Shown here: in pieces, positions 59,998-64,000 of the stretch
How positions within the stretch are numbered: position 1 is the stretch's first letter
Layout of the letters: each line of letters opens with the position of its first letter
Source: an uncultured Roseiflexaceae bacterium
GTDB taxonomy: Bacteria > Chloroflexota > Chloroflexia > Chloroflexales > Roseiflexaceae
NCBI GenBank assembly: GCA_937988885.1
Contig: CALKHR010000164.1
Coordinates: forward strand, 1-64,000
Reading direction: 5' to 3'
Length of the DNA: 64,000 nucleotides
Translations under genes and position numbers: made by a program
Notes under the pieces: generated by a model
What the model was told of the DNA's origin: nothing
Database searches by the model: none
What the model saw: the letters and a program-made list of their open reading frames with translations, nothing else

Positions 59998-61872
59998 TTA
60001 GGATGTGCGCTTCCAGAGGTGAATGTTCCACAGGCTCGAGTCGAACGTGTTGTGGGTGGGTCCTTCCAAGTTCTTGGCCTTACCGTTCGGCGTGAACCGG
60101 TTGATCAGCGGAATGATCGCAATCTCATTGACGAGGATATCGTTCAACTGGATCGCCATCTCCACGCGCTTTTCGGCGTCAAACTCGACCGCGTACTGCT
60201 CGTAGAGTGCATCGAACTCCTCGTTGCAGAAGCGACCATCGTTGCCACCCTGCCACTGGTTCGCAGACGAGTTGACTTTATCGCAGATCCAGCCCTCGAA
60301 GTACGAGGTGGGGTTCGGGCCCTCGGGGCTGTTGGTGTACATCTGCAGGTCAACATACATCTTGTTGAGCGTGTCGGGATTGCCTGGGTCGCCACCGAAG
60401 AACACGCCAGCGTCGACGGCTTTCAGGTCAATCTGGATACCAACCTCGGCCAAGTTCGCCTTGATGATGGCCTGCTCGCCTTGGCGCAGCGCGTTGATCG
60501 AAGTTGAGAACGACAGCACGAGCGGCTTGCCGTCCTTCTCGCGGATACCGCCGCCAGGAGGCAGAACCCAACCAGCCTCTTCGAGCAGCGCCTTGGCGCC
60601 TTCCACGTCGCGCTCACACGTCGTATTCGGCGAGTTCAAGGTAGCCGGAGCAACTAGGATATTACAGGTGGCAGCACCGGTCGGGCCGTACAGCTGAGCG
60701 GCAATCGCTTCACGGTCGATGGCCTTGTTGAGTGCTTGACGCACGCGGATGTCCGAGAGGATGGGGTGCGGCTGGCTCGGCTCCGAGCGCAGATCGCCCA
60801 AGGCCGGGTCGGGGTTCGCGAAGTTGATGACCACGCGCTCGATACCGAACGAACCACCAGAAACTGCGTCACAGTTGCCAGCGTTCAGAATTGGCTCCAG
60901 CACGTCCTTCTGAACTTGCAGGTTCCATGCAAAGTCGACTTCGCCCGTTTCGCAGACGGCGCGGGCCGCCGAAACAGCATCGCCACCGCCCTTGATCTCG
61001 ATCTCATCGAAGAACACATCGGCAGCATTGCGGTAGTTCGGGTTGCGAACATACAGCACTGTATCGCCGGGGCGGTGTTCCTGAACCATGTAGGCATTGG
61101 TGCCGATCGGCTTCAGGTTTGCGGCTTGGCAGGCGGCATCAGAGATAGCAGCGGCTCCAATACAATTGCCAAACTGAGCCTTCTGCAGAATCATGCCGGG
61201 GAAGCCAATGAAGGCGATGTATGGGTTCGGGTTTGGCGATTTCCACGTAATCTTGACGGTGGTCGGGTCGAGCGCCTCAACCACCTCGATCGGCTCGTAG
61301 TTAGCGCGATTCACACAGGCGGTTGCCTCATCGATGCAGTATTGCCACGTGAACACCACATCGTCAGCAGTGAAGGGTGTGCCATCCGACCATTTCACGT
61401 CGGGCAACAGCTTCCAAGTCACACTTGTGCCGTCGGGTGCCACGCCACCGTTCTCGACAGTGGGGATCTCGGCGGCCAGGTATGGCACAAGCTCGTCGTT
61501 CTGGTTGTAACGTGCCAGTGCCTCAAGCACGACCGTCGCGCCGTCGAAGTCTTTGGTACCTGTTGCTTGATGTGGATTCAGGATTGTGATGGCTTGCCAG
61601 TAGAGGATAGTCAGTTTGCCTCCTGCTGGTGCAGGTTCAGGGGCGGCTGGGGCAGCCGTGGGTTCTGCTGCTGGGGCAGCCGTGGGTTCTGCTGCTGGGG
61701 CAGCCGTGGGTTCTGCTGCTGATGCAGCGGTTGGTTCTGCGGCTGCCGGTGCAGTGGTGGGTTGTGCGGCTGGCGTGGCAGTACCGCCACAAGCTACTAA
61801 GATGGGAACGATGAGAACCAGCAAGAGCGCCAGCGCTACGCTGCGCCGCCAAGTGATTCGCGACTTATGCAT
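59998..61872 (-). CDS. Lipoprotein solute-binding protein, SBP_5 (peptide/opine/nickel) family
   Basis: The 624-residue protein starts with a lipoprotein signal (basic N-terminus, helix 11-24, lipobox LVAC with Cys28), then an Ala/Glu/Pro/Thr repeat linker (about residues 30-83, APAAEPTA units encoded by a 24-bp DNA repeat) and an SBP_5 domain (from about 88) with VLEALARYNQNDELVPYLA, the SDGTPFTADDVVFT motif and IRVRQALNKAIDREAIA. It captures a ligand, probably a peptide, on the outer membrane face for the two permeases downstream. The linker likely gives reach through the cell wall. The start follows GAAAGGAAAATGGG. Confidence 0.95.
   Translation of the reverse strand: MHKSRITWRRSVALALLLVLIVPILVACGGTATPAAQPTTAPAAAEPTAASAAEPTAAPAAEPTAAPAAEPTAAPAAPEPAPAGGKLTILYWQAITILNPHQATGTKDFDGATVVLEALARYNQNDELVPYLAAEIPTVENGGVAPDGTSVTWKLLPDVKWSDGTPFTADDVVFTWQYCIDEATACVNRANYEPIEVVEALDPTTVKITWKSPNPNPYIAFIGFPGMILQKAQFGNCIGAAAISDAACQAANLKPIGTNAYMVQEHRPGDTVLYVRNPNYRNAADVFFDEIEIKGGGDAVSAARAVCETGEVDFAWNLQVQKDVLEPILNAGNCDAVSGGSFGIERVVINFANPDPALGDLRSEPSQPHPILSDIRVRQALNKAIDREAIAAQLYGPTGAATCNILVAPATLNSPNTTCERDVEGAKALLEEAGWVLPPGGGIREKDGKPLVLSFSTSINALRQGEQAIIKANLAEVGIQIDLKAVDAGVFFGGDPGNPDTLNKMYVDLQMYTNSPEGPNPTSYFEGWICDKVNSSANQWQGGNDGRFCNEEFDALYEQYAVEFDAEKRVEMAIQLNDILVNEIAIIPLINRFTPNGKAKNLEGPTHNTFDSSLWNIHLWKRTS
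61647..61735 (-). repeat. 24-bp tandem repeats in the binding-protein linker
   Basis: The unit CTGGGGCAGCCGTGGGTTCTG plus three bases occurs about three times in near-perfect form, with more degenerate units beyond it. In the gene's frame it encodes the APAAEPTA linker. The near identity suggests recent slippage. Confidence 0.85.
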
Positions 61873-62357
61873 CCCATTTTCCTTTCACAATCACCAAGAA
61901 TCTGTTGTAGCTTCGCCCGAAGCAAGTGATTTTCTCTAATAGGCCGCCATTCACCTCCTTAAAATCACACAATTTCAGAACATGTATGCGATAACGGGGA
62001 ATTTTAAAATTTTATGATACACCAAAACAGGCGTAAACCTTACTTAATGAGGTTACGTCTCCTTTGGACGTCGTGGCCACGAGGCCATCTTCACAATATA
62101 CGTTAATTACTCACTTGGATGCACAAACATCCTTGTGCTGTGCTTCTGTCGGGCTGAATTGAGAAGGATTTAATTTGTTGGTTATCGTGCGAGGCGATTA
62201 TAGCAGAAAGCCTAAATAGCGTCAATAAAGGTTTGTTATAGCTACTAAAATACTAAGGTATCTTTGTAATGGGTTGTATTAAAATTTAGTAAATGTTTTA
62301 TTTTTGAAGCTTGATAATTGTTTGTAAGAGTATTGTGTGTTAGGCAATCAATGAATT
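61873..62357. other. Gene-free leader and AT-rich spacer
   Basis: This is the upstream region of the ABC importer operon (minus strand). TTTACG and TAAAAT at about 62014-62042 on the minus strand could be its promoter. A perfect AAGGAGGTGA ribosome site stands before a four-codon frame (ATG GCG GCC TAT TAG, 61951-61937), a possible leader peptide. Positions 62200-62357 are AT-rich with nothing recognisable. Confidence 0.4.
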
Positions 62358-62564
62358 ATACCAAATCCGAGTATTCACTTACTCGAAGAGGGATGCTGGA
62401 TAAATAACGCGATTCTGCCTTTCAACAGATACCAGCATTATCACCGCAAGTGGTGTCGATGCGCTGCTACGCGCAGCGCATCGACACCACATAAAATGGA
62501 AAGTACCTTGCTGCCGCAGGCTACAACTGGTTTGAGACTGACACTGTCCAACCGGATTTAGTAT
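62358..62564 (+). repeat. Dispersed element R1, copy C
   Basis: This 207-base element has ends ATACCAAATCCG and CGGATTTAGTAT. The central hairpin GTGGTGTCGATGCGCTGC / GCAGCGCATCGACACCAC is a perfect 18-bp stem with a TACGC loop (about 62446-62492), followed by ACCTTGCTGCCGCAGGCTAC and CTGACACTGTCC. It is the most intact copy and is in the same orientation as copy A. Confidence 0.88.
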
Positions 62565-62630
62565 TAAATGAGGATAAGGGCAATACAACACATGATAACC
62601 CATCGTGCATAGGTGCAGTAGGAGGGGTAG

Positions 62631-62660
62631 AAAAGAGGTTGGGCGAAACCAACCTCTTTT
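62631..62660 (-). terminator. Bidirectional intrinsic terminator
   Basis: AAAAGAGGTTGG and CCAACCTCTTTT form a perfect 12-bp stem with a GCGAAA loop. The stem ends supply uracil runs in both directions. It directly abuts the stop codon of the HEAT-repeat gene. Confidence 0.85.
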
Positions 62661-63313
62661 TAATGCTTTGAGTGTTGTTGGAGCAGCGTTTGCACACGAT
62701 TAAATTCATCGTCTAGGCGCAGTGGGTTAGACGAGGCGATCTGTTCAGCCGCCCGTTTGGCAGCCTCAGCGATCGAAGCGCCCCACGAGGTTGTGCTTGT
62801 ATCCTCGTTGGCGAGCTGTTCGAGCGGGCCAATGGCATCGGGGATATGGAGGTTTGTAAGCGCATGCGTGGCTGCATAACGCACATCGGGCGAGGGATGA
62901 TGCAGCGCTGTCAGCAGCGGATGGAAGGCGCGCGGATCGCCGATCTTGCCGAGCGCAACCGCAGAACGGTGGGCGATCCGTGGATCGGGGTCGGTGAGCC
63001 CCAGGAAGAGGTGGTTCAACGCTCGTGCTTCGCCGATCACGCCCAGCACGCGGATAGCCTCGATCCGCAAAGTGGTCTCCTCGCCATTGGCCAACTCCAA
63101 CAGCGCCTCGAGGGCGGGCGGGCCGATCACGCCGAGCGCCCAAGCCGAGCGCAGGCGCACATCATGATCGCTGTGGCCCAATAACTTGACGAGCGGTTCT
63201 ACCGCAGGAGCGCCAAGCATCCCAAGCGCAAAGGCGGCTTGGGCACGGGCAACCTCGTTATCGCTCTGCAGATCGGCGATCAGTCGGTTAATCGAATCGG
63301 ATTGCTCACTCAT
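62660..63313 (-). CDS. HEAT-repeat protein
   Basis: The 217-residue protein contains about five HEAT/PBS-lyase-like repeats of about 31 residues from residue 15 to 165 (ARAQAAFALGMLGAPAVEPL, VRLRSAWALGVIGPPALEAL, LRIEAIRVLGVIGEARALNH, IAHRSAVALGKIGDPRAFHP, VRYAATHALTNLHIPDAIGP). It is a helical scaffold, probably for protein-protein contacts. No enzyme domain is present. It is 45 bases downstream of the RmlD-like gene, so they may share a transcript. Confidence 0.9.
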   Translation of the reverse strand: MSEQSDSINRLIADLQSDNEVARAQAAFALGMLGAPAVEPLVKLLGHSDHDVRLRSAWALGVIGPPALEALLELANGEETTLRIEAIRVLGVIGEARALNHLFLGLTDPDPRIAHRSAVALGKIGDPRAFHPLLTALHHPSPDVRYAATHALTNLHIPDAIGPLEQLANEDTSTTSWGASIAEAAKRAAEQIASSNPLRLDDEFNRVQTLLQQHSKH

Positions 63314-63358
63314 GGCTGTTCCCCCACGTGGTTCAATGGTGCTTTGTGAACACCAGAG

Positions 63359-64000
63359 TTAGCCAATAGATGCACCAAGAACGTCGCTAACCCCACGGAG
63401 ACGAGTGTGTAGTAGGCGTTGTGCGCGGCTGATATCAAGCGTACAATGACGTGGTCGTCGTAAACCGCTCTCGCTACTGAGCCCCGCCCGCAACACCTCG
63501 GGTGAACGACCATGCGCTGCGGCTATCAAACGCGCAAAATCGTAGCGGCTGATCGGCTCCGGCCCGGCGATATGGAGAATACCGCTATAATCCAGGTTCG
63601 CCACCTCAAGCAACGCCGCCGCAAGATCATCGACTGTGATTGGACAGCGGATCTCGTCGGTGAAGAAGGTCAGGTCGGCCCGCCCATCGGCAACATCGAG
63701 GATGAGTTGCTCGTGCGTGCCCAACCGTGAGCCACCATACAGTAACGAAGTGCGAACAATCACAGAGGTTGGCAAGATCTCGGCCACCATGCCCTCGGCG
63801 GCGGCCTTCGCCTCACCGTAAGGAGTGATCGGACTTGGCGGGTCATCCTCGGTATAAGCACCCTCGCGCGTGCCATCGAAGATCGCATCGCTTGAGAGAT
63901 GGATCAGCCGAGCGTTCACATCGCGGGCGGCGCGCGCCACGACAGCCGCACCCGTCGCACATGTGGACCACAGGTCTGGCCCGTTCTGGCGATACGCTGT
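63359..64000 (-). CDS. RmlD-like sugar-nucleotide reductase/SDR, 5' end outside the window
   Basis: The frame is open to the end of the window, so the start lies beyond position 64000. At least 213 residues are present. The visible part resembles the C-terminal two thirds of dTDP-4-dehydrorhamnose reductase (RmlD) and related SDR proteins: ARLIHLSSDAIFDGTREGAY, then the catalytic TPYGEAKAAAEGMV (Tyr-x-x-x-Lys in YGEAK), IVRTSLLYGG, and ILHIAGPEPISRYDFARLIA. The N-terminal NAD(P)-binding GxxGxxG motif is not in the window. The exact substrate is open. Confidence 0.85.
   Translation of the reverse strand, partial: TAYRQNGPDLWSTCATGAAVVARAARDVNARLIHLSSDAIFDGTREGAYTEDDPPSPITPYGEAKAAAEGMVAEILPTSVIVRTSLLYGGSRLGTHEQLILDVADGRADLTFFTDEIRCPITVDDLAAALLEVANLDYSGILHIAGPEPISRYDFARLIAAAHGRSPEVLRAGLSSESGLRRPRHCTLDISRAQRLLHTRLRGVSDVLGASIG

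Noticed and set aside
60736..61722. A plus-strand frame of 328 codons opposite the binding protein, ending in GFCCWGSR repeats
   Set aside because: The repeats are the antisense reading of the 24-bp linker repeat, and the sense strand encodes a clear SBP_5 lipoprotein.
61647..61735. Tandem repeats considered as a CRISPR-like array
   Set aside because: Units are 24 bp with no spacers and lie in frame inside a protein linker.

Overview
The window reads as a chromosomal segment of a member of the phylum Chloroflexota, most likely a filamentous Herpetosiphon/Chloroflexales-type bacterium. This is an inference from gene content: a complete division and cell-wall (dcw) cluster, DUF2079 and GT87 membrane proteins, a V4R-domain protein, a large DUF11-repeat surface protein ending in a hydrophobic LPVVLV-type tail, a lipoprotein binding protein with an Ala/Pro/Glu/Thr linker, and an enormous tandem-GAF histidine kinase. 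Base composition is moderately GC-rich in genes. Several intergenic regions are AT-rich and carry dispersed repeats. No tRNA, rRNA, CRISPR array, prophage or complete insertion sequence was seen.

Layout. Positions 1-7,700 are mixed metabolic genes: a repeat-bearing flank, a lipoprotein, a DUF2891 protein, a flavin reductase-like protein, a divergent EamA exporter/LysR regulator pair, a trans-sulfuration PLP enzyme behind a SAM-I riboswitch with two tandem terminator hairpins, and moaC. Positions 7,700-28,850 are the dcw cluster, all on the plus strand: mraZ, rsmH, ftsL-like, ftsI/pbp2, murF, mraY, murD, rhomboid protease, ftsW, murG, a CvpA-like membrane protein, murC, a TPR protein, murB, ddl, ftsQ, ftsA, ftsZ and a small basic protein. 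A strong promoter followed by three TGGGG boxes at 10-bp spacing precedes mraZ. murE is absent from the cluster.

Positions 28,850-33,100 hold a candidate small RNA, a dispersed repeat, an unrecognised gene, a rubrerythrin/rubredoxin/DinB-like fusion, a single-domain response regulator and small membrane proteins. Positions 33,200-39,600 are a minus-strand glycan operon (two GT87-type enzymes, GT4, GT2, DUF2079), preceded by a 1214-residue DUF11-repeat surface protein.

Positions 43,950-57,870 form a signalling block: a V4R sensor-like protein, a left-handed beta-helix protein, a response regulator with a degenerate GGDEF-like domain, a 3185-residue cytoplasmic kinase with about 16 GAF domains, and an alpha/beta-hydrolase whose nucleophile serine is replaced by glycine. 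Positions 57,890-61,870 are a peptide-type ABC importer operon (binding protein and two permeases, no ATPases). The window ends with a HEAT-repeat protein and a 5'-truncated RmlD-like reductase.

The strongest leads for something new are the giant GAF kinase with its serine-less hydrolase neighbour, a roughly 206-bp dispersed element with terminal inverted repeats and a covarying hairpin (three copies, one interrupted by a second repeat family), and the rhomboid and TPR genes embedded in the dcw cluster.
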